Shown: positions 15,793 to 24,974 of the stretch, one piece after another
How the letters are laid out: every line of letters starts with the position of its first letter
How positions within the stretch are numbered: position 1 is the first letter of the stretch
From: Mogibacterium sp.
GTDB taxonomy: Bacteria > Bacillota > Clostridia > Peptostreptococcales > Anaerovoracaceae
DNA: 41,960 nt
Direction: 5' to 3'
NCBI GenBank assembly: GCA_017431685.1
Contig: JAFRKO010000015.1
Location: 1 to 41,960 of the forward strand
Program-made: the position numbers and the translations under genes
Notes under the pieces: model-generated
Told to the model about the DNA's origin: nothing
The model's database searches: none
Seen by the model: only the letters and a program-made list of their open reading frames with translations

Positions 15793-16662
15793 TTATGCCT
15801 CCTGCAAACTGTCGGCAAGCCTCGCAAACTCTTCGAGCGTAAGGCTTTCAGCTCTGCGGCCCGGGTCTATGCCCGCGCGTTCGAGCGCGTCTGACAGTGT
15901 TTTTTTATCATATCCTCCCATAGATGTGAGCGCGTTCAGCAGGGTCTTGCGCCTCATGGCAAAGCCAGCTTTCACGCAGCGCATCAGCATCTCCTCACTT
16001 TTTACTTCGACCCCCGGTCTGTCTCTGAGATCGAGTCTCAGCACAACGGAATCAACACCCGGAACAGGGTAGAAGCACTCCCTCGGCACATCGATGATCT
16101 CTGTGACCTCGGAGTAGTAATGTACCGGATATGTAATTGCGCCCGAAGCTCTGGTGCCCGGCTCAGCAGCGATCCTGTCGCCGACTTCCTTCTGCATCAT
16201 TACTGTGATGCTCTTTGCGCCGGTATCAGTCTCGAGCAGCTTCATGATTATCGGTGTAGTTATGTAGTAGGGGAGATTGCCGATTATGCGAAGCTCGGAA
16301 AGTCCGTGCTCAGCCATGCTCTTTTCGGCTATCCCCCTGATATCCTGCTGCAGGATGTCCCCGTGGATCAGCTCCACATTGTCCATCCCGAAGGTCTTGA
16401 CCTTAAGGCCTTCTATCATGTCAGGGTCGAGGTCTACGGCAATGACTCTGCCCGCACGCTCAGCGAGAGGGAGTGTCAGCGCGCCGGTGCCCGGTCCGAT
16501 CTCGATCACAAGGGTATCCTCTGTGACGCCGCTTTCTTCGACGATGGTGCTGATCACCTCTTCATCGATGAGAAAGTTCTGACCGAGACTCTTGTGCGGT
16601 CTTACTCCTGCGAGATTCTGCGGTCTTTTCGACCTGACTCTCTGAGTGTGTTTCTTACTCAT
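15793..16662 (-). CDS. rsmA: 16S rRNA (adenine1518/1519-N6)-dimethyltransferase RsmA (KsgA)
   Basis: RsmA dimethylates two adjacent adenines in helix 45 of 16S rRNA late in 30S assembly. Seen: PHKSLGQNFLID, the SAM site VIEIGPGTGALTLPL, the acidic VIAVDLDPDM, and the catalytic RIIGNLPYYITTPI, with the usual C-terminal helical domain. I choose the ATG at 16662 (289 residues) over one 19 codons upstream because AAGGTGAT stands 5 bases before it and because the shorter start leaves only an 8-base overlap with the divIC-like gene. Translation is probably coupled to that gene. Confidence 0.95.
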   Translation of the reverse strand: MSKKHTQRVRSKRPQNLAGVRPHKSLGQNFLIDEEVISTIVEESGVTEDTLVIEIGPGTGALTLPLAERAGRVIAVDLDPDMIEGLKVKTFGMDNVELIHGDILQQDIRGIAEKSMAEHGLSELRIIGNLPYYITTPIIMKLLETDTGAKSITVMMQKEVGDRIAAEPGTRASGAITYPVHYYSEVTEIIDVPRECFYPVPGVDSVVLRLDLRDRPGVEVKSEEMLMRCVKAGFAMRRKTLLNALTSMGGYDKKTLSDALERAGIDPGRRAESLTLEEFARLADSLQEA

Positions 16663-17107
16663 CGGAATCACCTTTTTTGTCCTTATCGGACTTTTCGGAC
16701 TTATCAGACTTATCGGCATCTTCAGCCTCTTTGTCCGGTTCTTCCGCTTCGAAAGTAAAGAGTATCTCGCCCGGATTCAGGAGCTTGAGCTGCTTTTTGG
16801 CCTGCTCCCTTATGTACTCCTGATTATTGGCATTTTTCAGCTCTTCCTTCAGCTCATCCCTCTGTTTTTCGAGAGCAATCTGCTGCTTCTTAAGAGCGCG
16901 GTTTTCCGCCTTGAGTCTCACAATGTCCTTTCCGCACATGGAAGCGAGCATGGCAAAGGCGGCGATAATGATCACCAGTGTCAGCAGTTTTTTCCTGCGT
17001 CTCTTGCCGGTGCTTCTTCTGCGCCTCTCCTCGATGCGTTTCTGCATCTCCTCATCGCCCCAATTGACCTGCTTTGTATCAAATTGTGTATCGAATTTTT
17101 CTGCCAA
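16655..17107 (-). CDS. Septum formation initiator (DivIC/FtsB-like)
   Basis: A 150-residue bitopic membrane protein: a basic cytoplasmic N-terminus (RIEERRRRSTGKRRRKK), one membrane helix at about residues 41-58 (LLTLVIIIAAFAMLASMC), a coiled coil at about 62-105 and the family motif QEYIREQAKKQL. The C-terminal tail is a run of Lys, Asp, Glu and Ser that is not conserved. DivIC forms a complex with FtsL and DivIB at the division septum. In Bacillus divIC is elsewhere; here it lies between an M23 peptidase and rsmA. Confidence 0.85.
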   Translation of the reverse strand: MAEKFDTQFDTKQVNWGDEEMQKRIEERRRRSTGKRRRKKLLTLVIIIAAFAMLASMCGKDIVRLKAENRALKKQQIALEKQRDELKEELKNANNQEYIREQAKKQLKLLNPGEILFTFEAEEPDKEAEDADKSDKSEKSDKDKKGDSDE

Positions 17108-17134
17108 TTCCTGACCTCCGCCTGTCCGTGCGGA

Positions 17135-18997
17135 CTATGGATTTATGTAATTTCTAGGATTCTGTGAAACGTCGTTCACCCTTACCTCAAAGTGACAATG
17201 GCTTCCGAAACTGTGTCCTGTGTTGCCTACGTTAGCTATATGCTGTCCCTGGTAAACCAGGTCTCCGATGCTTACAAACACAGCGCTGCAGTGGGAGTAT
17301 CTCGTAACAATACCGTTTCCGTGATCTACTTCTACACACAGACCGTGACCCGACCAGAAGTTTGCCTTGATGATCCTTCCGCCATCGGATGCATGTATCG
17401 GTGTACCCGTCGGTGCGGCAAGGTCCATCCCTTCGTGCAGACGGCCCCATCTGCCGCCCCATTCGGAAGTTATCACATAACTGTCGAGCGGTACTATGAA
17501 TGTTCCGGTCGCTGCAGTCTTTGGCCTCTCAGCTGTTCCGACAATAATGATCTTGTTTTTCTTTTTCTGAAGAATTACCGGGTCGGCTGTCTCTTTTCTC
17601 TTAGTGACCTCGCCGCTGACCTTGGTGATCTCTCCCTCGAATATCTGTATGCCGTTCTGGCCGTCCTGCTTCAGAACAGAGTCCCCTTTGTAATACTCAT
17701 CGGACTCCTTCTTGATGGTCTTGTACTCGATGACTTCCTTGAGCTTGCCTTTTTCGACCATCTTTACACTTACAGGATCCACATGGTTTCTGACGCATAC
17801 TCTGTCTCCCTGTTCGACCTCTGTGACCGGCTCCTTGTTCTCCTCATCGTATATATCGAAGTCTTCAACACCGAATTCCGCCGCGAGGGATCCGATAGTT
17901 TCGCCTTCCTCGATAATGTGATATGTATACATTTCTCCGCCGCTGGTCATCTGCTTCTGAGCGGCTACATTGCTCTGCACGCTTCCGAGAAGCACGTTGA
18001 CCGGCTTCACTGAGAGTTCGTTGGTGAATTCCGCAGATACAAGCTCCATTCCTCTGTCCGGAGTGGAAAGATCGGCCTTTGTCTGGAGCAGAAGCGAATC
18101 AGCGTCGTTCTGATCCTTCACTATGGCAACCATCTTGTCTCCGTCATACACTGCGTAAGCCTCGGTCTCTATATCTGTCATGTAAATCAGCTTGTTGACG
18201 ACCGTATCCGAATCGTCTGTGCTCTTTCCTCTGCCGTCTACAGGGTTGAAAGTTACATTCTGGTTTGCGACAAACTTTACATCCGCCTCAGTGCTGCTGT
18301 TGTATGTGAGCTGCCTGCCCGCGATATCCAGCACATCTGTGACCTCTTCCTGGCTGTTTACGTATCCGAGAACTTTGCCGTTATATGAGTATTCGTAGAC
18401 AGTGTTAAGGTCGAACACCACCAGTATTCCGGCAGCAAGCAGGCCGGTTACGAGTATGGCTATACCGATGCCCCGTCTGGAATTCTTGTATGTCGAAGCG
18501 ATCCTGTGAACACCTCTGACGATGTCTTTTCCGACTTTGCTGAAAGCTCCGTCGATACCATCCTGGACCTTATCGTGGAGATTCATCACGGAAGCAAAAG
18601 GGATCCTGCCTCCTCTGAGGTACTTTTCCTTCTGTCTGGCCTTGGTTTCCTCTCTCTTTTTTATCTTTGCGAGAGCAGCGGCCTTCGCAGCTTCGCTCTT
18701 CCTGTCTTTTTTATCCTCTTTTTCAGGCGCACCCTCTTCCGCTGTCTCAGAATCCGCATCTTCAGCTGTCTCTTCTGCCGCAGCTTCTTTGTCAGCTTCT
18801 TCGCTGAGCTTTTCTTCCTCTTCGTCAGCTTCCTCAGATTTTGCGAAAGCGTCTTCGCCCGGCACGAGATCGTTGTCTTTAAGAAATCTCGCGTATGCCA
18901 AAGCAGCCGCTCTTATCTGCGTGTCATCGAGAATGGGCTGGTTTTCTTCTTCTATTACTGTATTTAATGTTTTTTCTTCTGTTTCGTTAACTGTCAT
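17135..18997 (-). CDS. Membrane-anchored M23 metallopeptidase with LysM and G5 domains
   Basis: Order of parts: an acidic and Ala-rich cytoplasmic region of about 115 residues, a membrane helix near 176-196 (GIAILVTGLLAAGILVVFDL), an extracellular region, a LysM (YHIIEEGETIGSLAAEFGV), a G5-type domain (EYKTIKKESDEYYKGDSVLKQ), and an M23 peptidase at about 505-620. The zinc residues are present: HEGMDLAAP near 521 and HCHFEVR near 601, with HGNGIVTRYSHCS between them. Such proteins cut peptidoglycan cross-links during growth or division, or regulate another hydrolase. All Zn ligands are intact, so catalysis is expected. It starts directly after the dnaD stop codon. Confidence 0.9.
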   Translation of the reverse strand: MTVNETEEKTLNTVIEEENQPILDDTQIRAAALAYARFLKDNDLVPGEDAFAKSEEADEEEEKLSEEADKEAAAEETAEDADSETAEEGAPEKEDKKDRKSEAAKAAALAKIKKREETKARQKEKYLRGGRIPFASVMNLHDKVQDGIDGAFSKVGKDIVRGVHRIASTYKNSRRGIGIAILVTGLLAAGILVVFDLNTVYEYSYNGKVLGYVNSQEEVTDVLDIAGRQLTYNSSTEADVKFVANQNVTFNPVDGRGKSTDDSDTVVNKLIYMTDIETEAYAVYDGDKMVAIVKDQNDADSLLLQTKADLSTPDRGMELVSAEFTNELSVKPVNVLLGSVQSNVAAQKQMTSGGEMYTYHIIEEGETIGSLAAEFGVEDFDIYDEENKEPVTEVEQGDRVCVRNHVDPVSVKMVEKGKLKEVIEYKTIKKESDEYYKGDSVLKQDGQNGIQIFEGEITKVSGEVTKRKETADPVILQKKKNKIIIVGTAERPKTAATGTFIVPLDSYVITSEWGGRWGRLHEGMDLAAPTGTPIHASDGGRIIKANFWSGHGLCVEVDHGNGIVTRYSHCSAVFVSIGDLVYQGQHIANVGNTGHSFGSHCHFEVRVNDVSQNPRNYINP

Positions 18998-20383
18998 TTA
19001 CGCCTTTTCTTTATCAGTGTGCCATCTGAATGCTTCCGCAGCGCGTTCCCTGCAGCAGCTGCACACCATACCCTCGTCAGTATAGCCGGTGTCCCTGCAG
19101 ACGTTACACCTGAACTTTCTTGTCAGATAGTCGCCTGGGAAACCGTTACCGGCAAGCAGCTGTTTTCTTTTTTCTTCTATTGCTATTCTTTCCGCCCTCA
19201 GTCTCTGTCTGGCATCGAGATTGTCGGCTCCAGGCCTGAGCGACAGCATCTTTGAATTGACGCTGCTCTCAGCCTCGAATACCTCCTTCATCCCCGGCAC
19301 CTTCCGGAGGACTTCCGTTATGCGCGCTTCGCGCGCCTTTTCATCTTCGTTTCTGATGAATTCGTAGTAGTCTGCCAGTACTTTGCGGCTCACCGGACTG
19401 CCCTCATCGGTATTTAACGCTTCCGTGGAAGCGTTCTGTTCACCGGCTTTCGGCAGTCTGGTGTTGACACCGCCTTTCTCGAGACGGCGGTTTTCTATTA
19501 CCTTGTTTACGTATTTCAGATTAGGCTCTCTGATTCCCGCAGCCGCGGAGCATGCGTCGAGCACTTCCGCAAGCGAGCAGTTCAGCTGATCGAACCATCT
19601 GTCCATGATCTCGCGGTCTATCGGCGCAGGAAGTCTGTTGAACCCGAGCGCTTTGAACACCTGTCTGTAGCAGTCGTTCCTGCGGCTGTGTTTATCGAGC
19701 AGTCTCTTGGCCTCTTCGACAGTGCGGCAGCCTTCCTCTGTCCATCTGAGCGCCACTTTGAAGATGTAATCTACGCTGTACTTCTCCAGATCAGCGCAGT
19801 AGTCGATAGAGAAGTCAAAGATCTCAGGCTCTATGCCGTAAACCTTGACAGCATCCTCGATTTTGGATATTTCCTGCCTCGAAATAGTTCTGCCTGTTGT
19901 GACCTGATACTTTTCGTAGAGCTCGCGGAGCCTCCTGTCGATCAGCTTGTCATTTATGACCTCATCGAAATCCATGTCGTCGATCGAGACATAGAGAGGC
20001 ATGTCTTCCTCTTGGGCAGCTGGCAGCTGAGCCGGCTGCGCCTCTGTATGCTTTCCGTAAAGCTCCTCTATCTTCGACACGAAGACTATGTGGCTGACTT
20101 CCTCGTTGCTGCTGTCCTTTTCGCGCAGGATCTTTACCAGACCCCTGGATTCCCAGTAGATCCAGGCTTCAGCGATCTCGTCCTCGCTGAGTCCGAGCAG
20201 TTTCGAGAGTTCGCGTCTGTCCGGCTTCAGGTCGTACTGCGCATGCATCAGGCCGAACAGGAACACTTTAACATAGTCTCCCGGAGCATCCGGAAGATAT
20301 TCACTTATGAACAGGTTCTCGATCTTCGTCCTGTGAAGAAAGATGTCCCTTCCTTTGTCTACCGACAGTCTGACCTTTGCCAT
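18998..20383 (-). CDS. DnaD domain protein with C-terminal DnaC/DnaI-type zinc region (no ATPase)
   Basis: DnaD proteins help load the replicative helicase at origins and restarts. The N-terminal winged-helix part (IENLFISEYLPDAPGDYVKV, then LSKLLGLSEDEIAEAWIYWE) and a DnaD domain in the middle (SKIEDAVKVYGIEPEIFDFS and WFDQLNCSLAEVLDACS) are clear. The last 110 residues resemble the N-terminus of clostridial DnaC-like loaders: a region EVLRKVPGMKEVFEAE, a coiled coil, then FPGDYLTRKFRCNVCRDTGY and a CX2C...CXCC zinc-like cluster near 426-442. A DnaC-like loader would continue into an AAA+ domain, but here the frame stops. I choose the ATG at 20383 (461 residues), 5 bases after the dnaB stop, with AGGA before it; an upstream start would overlap dnaB. 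Confidence 0.85.
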   Translation of the reverse strand: MAKVRLSVDKGRDIFLHRTKIENLFISEYLPDAPGDYVKVFLFGLMHAQYDLKPDRRELSKLLGLSEDEIAEAWIYWESRGLVKILREKDSSNEEVSHIVFVSKIEELYGKHTEAQPAQLPAAQEEDMPLYVSIDDMDFDEVINDKLIDRRLRELYEKYQVTTGRTISRQEISKIEDAVKVYGIEPEIFDFSIDYCADLEKYSVDYIFKVALRWTEEGCRTVEEAKRLLDKHSRRNDCYRQVFKALGFNRLPAPIDREIMDRWFDQLNCSLAEVLDACSAAAGIREPNLKYVNKVIENRRLEKGGVNTRLPKAGEQNASTEALNTDEGSPVSRKVLADYYEFIRNEDEKAREARITEVLRKVPGMKEVFEAESSVNSKMLSLRPGADNLDARQRLRAERIAIEEKRKQLLAGNGFPGDYLTRKFRCNVCRDTGYTDEGMVCSCCRERAAEAFRWHTDKEKA

Positions 20384-20388
20384 GGTTC

Positions 20389-21747
20389 CTACTCTCTCGC
20401 CATGTTGCCGAATTTTACGTATCTTGGGATCCATGTCAGATTTGCAATTCCAACCGGACCGTTTCTGTGCTTGGCTATATTGACCGCGCAGGTAAGGCCC
20501 GTGCTGTCGTCAATGTTCGCTCTTTCGTCCTCGGAGCTGTAATAGTCGTCCCTCTTGAGGAAGATGACAACATCGGCGTCCTGCTCGATCGCTCCCGAGT
20601 CTCTCAGATCTGACAGCTTAGGCATATGGTCGCCTCCGCGCTGCTCCGGTCCTCTGGAGAGCTGTGAAAGCAGTATTACCGCGCAGTCAAGCTCCTTGGC
20701 CATTATCTTTATCGATCTTGTGATTGCAGCGATCTCTTTTTCACGCTGCTCTATCCTGTAGCCGCCCATGCTCATCAGCTGCAGATAGTCGATGACGACC
20801 AGATCGAGGTCGCCTTTCTCCTGCTTAAAGCGGCGGCATTTATTTTTCATCTCTACCGGAGTGATAACCGACGATTCGTCGATTACCATGTCGTATCCGT
20901 AGAAGCTGTCCTGAGCGGCGGAGAGGTCTTCCCACTCCTCCATCGAGATGGTTCCTTTATGGATATTCTCAAGCGGAACGCTTGATGTCATTGAAAGAAG
21001 TCTTTCACCGAGCTGTGTGTTGGCCATCTCAAGGCTGAATATCATGACCTTTTTGCCGACCGAAGCAGCATGCTCCGCAACGTTGAGAGCCCATGCAGTT
21101 TTGCCGACACCCGGTCTTGCGGCCAGGATTATGAGGTCGGTCTTCTGGAAACCGCCGAGTATCTTGTCTACATCTCTGAAACCCGTCGGAATCCCCTTGT
21201 CATTGCCGTGTTTCTCCAGCTCCTGGAGCTGCTTGATATTTTCAAAGAGCACGTCATTGACATCGACGTATCTGCTGCGCTGTGTCTTGTGAGCGATCTC
21301 AAGTATACGCTGTTCTGCGCTGTCGAGAATGTCCTCCGGCGGAAGCTCTGACGAATACGCCGAGTCCCTTATTGCCTCTGCTTCGGTTATCAGCTGCCTC
21401 ATCTTGGACTTGTCCGAGACTGTCTCAGCGTAATAACGGGCATTCGAAGGAACGATGGCCTCGTCCATCAGTCTGCTCAGATATGTGATGCCGCCCACCA
21501 TGTCGGCAGTCTTTCTCTGCTTCAGCGCTGAATACACCGTTGTGATATCGATGCCGGTGCCTTTCTGGTCCATATCGATCATGGTCCTGTAGATCTCCTG
21601 ATGCTCCCTGAGATAGAAGTCATCAGGCCTCAGCATCGCGCTGACATCGGCTCTGGCATCCTGGTTTTTCAGCATGGATCCCAGTACCGCTTTCTCAGCG
21701 TCGATATCTACCGGCGGAAGCAATACGTCTTTTCTCTCTTCGTCCAT
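20389..21747 (-). CDS. dnaB: Replicative DNA helicase DnaB
   Basis: Hexameric 5'-3' helicase that opens the replication fork. The N-terminal domain begins PPVDIDAEKAVLGSMLKNQD, and the RecA-type C-terminal domain has the P-loop ILAARPGVGKTAWALNVAE near 205-220, the Walker B DLVVIDYLQLMS, and the end motif DADVVIFLKRDDYY with AKHRNGPVG for nucleotide sensing. The length of 452 residues is normal and no intein interrupts it. It lies 3 bases after rplI and 5 bases before dnaD, so the helicase and its probable loading partner are made together. Confidence 0.97.
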   Translation of the reverse strand: MDEERKDVLLPPVDIDAEKAVLGSMLKNQDARADVSAMLRPDDFYLREHQEIYRTMIDMDQKGTGIDITTVYSALKQRKTADMVGGITYLSRLMDEAIVPSNARYYAETVSDKSKMRQLITEAEAIRDSAYSSELPPEDILDSAEQRILEIAHKTQRSRYVDVNDVLFENIKQLQELEKHGNDKGIPTGFRDVDKILGGFQKTDLIILAARPGVGKTAWALNVAEHAASVGKKVMIFSLEMANTQLGERLLSMTSSVPLENIHKGTISMEEWEDLSAAQDSFYGYDMVIDESSVITPVEMKNKCRRFKQEKGDLDLVVIDYLQLMSMGGYRIEQREKEIAAITRSIKIMAKELDCAVILLSQLSRGPEQRGGDHMPKLSDLRDSGAIEQDADVVIFLKRDDYYSSEDERANIDDSTGLTCAVNIAKHRNGPVGIANLTWIPRYVKFGNMARE

Positions 21748-21750
21748 CTC

Positions 21751-22200
21751 TTACTTTCCGCCTTCGATCTTTATGACCACTTTGGCTTTAATATCCTGGA
21801 ACAGCTTGATTTCAAGCGTTTCGACGCCTGTCTCCTTGATAGGCTTGTCGAGAACGATCTTTCTCCTGTCGACTTCGATGCCTGTCTGCTCAGTGATCGC
21901 AGAGGCTATCTCCTTAGAAGTGATCGCGCCGAAAAGTCTTCCGTTTTCGCCTACCTTAGTCTTTACTACGACGATCTTGTCAGCAAGCTGGTTCGCAAGA
22001 TCAAGAGCTGCGGCCTTATCAGCCTCATACTTCTCCTTAGCCTTTGCCTTTTCTCTCTCGTAGGCTTTCTTGTTGGCAGGAGTTGCTTCTACTGCGAGTC
22101 CTGCAGGTATCAGTTTGTTGCGTGCGTATCCGTCGCTTACCTTTACGATCTGACCTGCTTTTCCTGTTCCCTTGACATCCTGTTTCAAAATAACTTCCAT
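21751..22200 (-). CDS. rplI: 50S ribosomal protein bL9
   Basis: A 149-residue protein with the normal bL9 plan: the N-terminal rRNA-binding domain [20 protein letters not shown] and [19 protein letters not shown], a long connecting helix (about residues 41-75), and a C-terminal domain with [17 protein letters not shown]. It binds domain V of 23S rRNA at the base of the L1 stalk. The gdpP-rplI-dnaB order is widespread in Firmicutes. Confidence 0.97.
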   Translation of the reverse strand: MEVILKQDVKGTGKAGQIVKVSDGYARNKLIPAGLAVEATPANKKAYEREKAKAKEKYEADKAAALDLANQLADKIVVVKTKVGENGRLFGAITSKEIASAITEQTGIEVDRRKIVLDKPIKETGVETLEIKLFQDIKAKVVIKIEGGK

Positions 22201-22224
22201 TTATATACCCTCCGTATTTCCGGA

Positions 22225-24021
22225 TCACCTGATCAGTTCTATTTCCTGAGTCTTGCTCATTGCGCGTCTGCGCTCTTCTTCTTCTTTTTCGAAAGACTCC
22301 TTTACACACTTCTTTATTCTGGCCAGCACCTCTGCCAGAGGATCATCGGTCTGGACCGCGGCCGATGTGAAGTGGCCGCCTCCGCCGAGTTTCTCCATAA
22401 GTGACTGTACGTTTATTTCGCCCAGAGACCTTGCGTTTACTACGGTCTGGCCTCTTGAGTTCCTTCCGAGAACGAACGAGGCTTTTGTTCCCTTGACCGT
22501 CATCAGCTCATCAGCTACCTGTGCGTTGATCACCTGTATATTGTTTGTGGTGCCCTCTGTTATAGCGTATACGACTCCGTCCGGTGAGAATTCCGCCCCT
22601 ACAAGGGCATTTGCCTTTGCGAGGAAGTCCTCCTGCCTTACCTGGAAAAACTTTTTAACCTCAGTGCTGTCCGCTCCTCCGCGTTTGAGCCATGAAGCAG
22701 CCTCGAAGGTTCTGACGCCCGTCCTTCCCGAGAAGTTGTTGGAATCCACCATTATACCCGCGAGCATAGCTTCAGCCTCGAGTTTGCTGATGAAACGCTT
22801 CTGCGAGAAGTGCTGCATCAGTTCCGCAATGAGTTCGCTTGCCGATGAAGCGTAACTTTCCACGTAGGCGACCGCCGAGTTATGATACGAATCCGTCGCC
22901 AGCCTGTGATGGTCTATTACGACCCTTGTTTTGCACGCATCTGCCAGTTCAGGACACTCCACCAGCATAGGTCTGTTTGTATCCACGATGATGAGCAGCG
23001 ACATGTCTGTCACCATCCTGAGCGCCTTCTCAGACTTGATTATGTTATATATCCCGGTATCCTCGACCTTGTCATAAAGGGTGTCAAGCGCCTCATTGTG
23101 CTTGTCCATTACGATATATGAGTCCTTGCCGAGGAAGCTGCATATCGAGCTGGCGCCGACTGCCGATCCGAGCGCATCCATGTCTGGCCATCTGTGACCC
23201 ATAATGAACACTTTATCTGCATCATCTATAAGCGCTTTCATTGCATGTGCGATGACTCTCGGTTTGCTGCGGTTGTTTTTCTCAAGCGACTGAAGAGTTC
23301 CGCCGTAATATCGCGTGCCGTCGTCCGTCTTTACAACCGCCTGGTCGCCTCCGCGCCCGAGAGCAAGCTCCAGAGCCGCTTCCGCAAGCTCTGTCGACTC
23401 GATAAGCGACACACGGGAGATACCGATTCCCAGGCTGATAGACGCCGGGAAGTCGATCTTCGACTCAAGGTTCCTCACTTCATCGAGAACTTTGAAATTC
23501 CCTTCTATCATGCGGTTCAGCTGCCCGCTTGTTGTGTACATAACGTATCTGTCATCTCCGGTGCTGATTACCGGTGACTGGAACGAGTCTCCCCACTTAC
23601 GCAGCAGACTGTCGATCTGAGCCGGGATCAGTCTTCTGAGATCTTCCGGTGAGCTTGCTATCAGCTCATCGTAGTTATCGATATTGATGTACACGATAGC
23701 CGCTCTTTCGCTCTCAAGCTTGCTTTTGAACGATTCTCTCGCGGTAGCTTCATCGAAGAACACGACTATGTCTTCGTCATCCTTCGCTTCCTCATTGACC
23801 CAGAGCTTGAAAAGCTTACCGCTGCGCTCAAGGACCATCTCCTCCTTGTTTGCCTGCATGAGCTGTTCACGCCTGAACCCTGTCATGGTGAAAAAGTTTG
23901 TTCCTACGATGTCATCGTAGACGAAAACGTTCTTCATCAGCGGATTTGCTCCGGATATTATGCCATCGGGGTCAACAGCACAGGCCGGGATAGGAAGCGT
24001 CCTGATGTATTGAATGTCCAT
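22225..24021 (-). CDS. gdpP: Cyclic-di-AMP phosphodiesterase GdpP-like, without membrane segments
   Basis: Domains in order: a PAS-like domain (residues 1-75), a degenerate GGDEF domain (about 80-250; its catalytic motif is not visible), DHH with GHRWPDMDALGSA near 279 and VVIDHHRLATDS near 369, and DHHA1 ending in GGGGHFTSAA near 549. GdpP hydrolyses c-di-AMP and so adjusts osmolyte transport and wall stress responses. Classic GdpP has two N-terminal membrane helices (about 60 residues), which are absent. The ATG at 24021 has a strong RBS (GAGGAGAAG) and is 12 bases after the parB stop, so the short N-terminus is real. Enzyme metal ligands all appear present. Soluble action is inferred. Confidence 0.9.
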   Translation of the reverse strand: MDIQYIRTLPIPACAVDPDGIISGANPLMKNVFVYDDIVGTNFFTMTGFRREQLMQANKEEMVLERSGKLFKLWVNEEAKDDEDIVVFFDEATARESFKSKLESERAAIVYINIDNYDELIASSPEDLRRLIPAQIDSLLRKWGDSFQSPVISTGDDRYVMYTTSGQLNRMIEGNFKVLDEVRNLESKIDFPASISLGIGISRVSLIESTELAEAALELALGRGGDQAVVKTDDGTRYYGGTLQSLEKNNRSKPRVIAHAMKALIDDADKVFIMGHRWPDMDALGSAVGASSICSFLGKDSYIVMDKHNEALDTLYDKVEDTGIYNIIKSEKALRMVTDMSLLIIVDTNRPMLVECPELADACKTRVVIDHHRLATDSYHNSAVAYVESYASSASELIAELMQHFSQKRFISKLEAEAMLAGIMVDSNNFSGRTGVRTFEAASWLKRGGADSTEVKKFFQVRQEDFLAKANALVGAEFSPDGVVYAITEGTTNNIQVINAQVADELMTVKGTKASFVLGRNSRGQTVVNARSLGEINVQSLMEKLGGGGHFTSAAVQTDDPLAEVLARIKKCVKESFEKEEEERRRAMSKTQEIELIR

Positions 24022-24033
24022 GACTTCTCCTCT

Positions 24034-24972
24034 CTACTTGAAGGCATCCCTCAGAGCGTCGATAAGCCTGTTGAGCTCATCGAGGCTGTAATACTCGAGC
24101 TCGATCTTCCCCTTGCTTTCATCGCCGGTGATGTTCACCTTTGTTCCAAGCAGTGTCATGAGCTCTCTTTCGACAGCCGTGATCTCGGCAGCTTTCGTCT
24201 TGTCTCCCTCAGAAGCCTTTTTACGCTTCTTGCGCTCAGGTCTGAGTTCGTCCTTGACCTTTTCGGCAAGCCTTTCTGTAGCTCTTACGGAAAGGTCGTT
24301 GCGTATGATCTTCTCCGCGATCTCCTTCTGTCGTGCCTTGTCAGGGATATTTATAATAGTTCTTCCGTGAGCGGCGGACATTTGTCCGCTGGACACATAC
24401 TGTTGTATCTCTTCCGGGAGTTTGAGCAGCCTGATGCTGTTCGTTATATAGGTGCGGCTCCTTCCGAGCGAGGCGGATACCTGCTCCTGTGTGAAACCGT
24501 ATTTCTCAGTCATGGATTTCAGTCCGAGAGCTTCCTCTATAGGATCGAGGTCCTCTCTCTGCATGTTTTCGATGATGGCGACAATGGCATTCTGCTTGTC
24601 ATCGAAATTCCTTACAATGCACGGAACTGTTCTCAGGCCCGATATCCTTGCTGCGCGCCATCTTCTTTCGCCGGCAACCAGCTCATATCCATTGGTGCTC
24701 TCTCTTACGATGAGCGGTTGTATAACACCGTTAGTCCTGATGGAGCTTGCCAGCTCGCCAAGCTTGACCTCGTCGAAGTTCTTACGAGGCTGGGCGCTGT
24801 TCGGCCTGATATTGTTTATGTCTATGTATAGAACCCTGTCTTCATTTTCGGCATTGTCTGCATTCGAAGAGTTTTCTTCATAGATACCGGCGGGTCTTCT
24901 TTTTTCCTCTACTGGGGCCACGTCAGCAAAGAGCGCGTCCAGTCCCCTCCCGAGTCCTGCTTTCTTGGCCAT
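24034..24972 (-). CDS. parB: Chromosome partitioning protein ParB (Spo0J)
   Basis: A 312-residue CTPase-clamp ParB that loads at parS. Seen: an N-terminal MAKKAGLGRGLDALFADV start typical of Spo0J, the CTP-binding GVIQPLIVRES and GERRWRAARISGLRTVP segments, IENMQREDLDPIEEA, the HTH region with TQEQVSASLGRSRTYITNSI, and a C-terminal dimer domain. It starts 2 bases after parA. Two perfect parS sites lie about 980-1140 bases upstream of its start, before parA. Confidence 0.96.
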   Translation of the reverse strand: MAKKAGLGRGLDALFADVAPVEEKRRPAGIYEENSSNADNAENEDRVLYIDINNIRPNSAQPRKNFDEVKLGELASSIRTNGVIQPLIVRESTNGYELVAGERRWRAARISGLRTVPCIVRNFDDKQNAIVAIIENMQREDLDPIEEALGLKSMTEKYGFTQEQVSASLGRSRTYITNSIRLLKLPEEIQQYVSSGQMSAAHGRTIINIPDKARQKEIAEKIIRNDLSVRATERLAEKVKDELRPERKKRKKASEGDKTKAAEITAVERELMTLLGTKVNITGDESKGKIELEYYSLDELNRLIDALRDAFK

Positions 24973-24974
24973 TG

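Noticed and set aside
16662..16719. Longer rsmA start with 19 extra residues
   Set aside because: It would overlap the divIC-like gene by 65 bases and has no RBS, whereas the ATG at 16662 has AAGGTGAT at the right distance.
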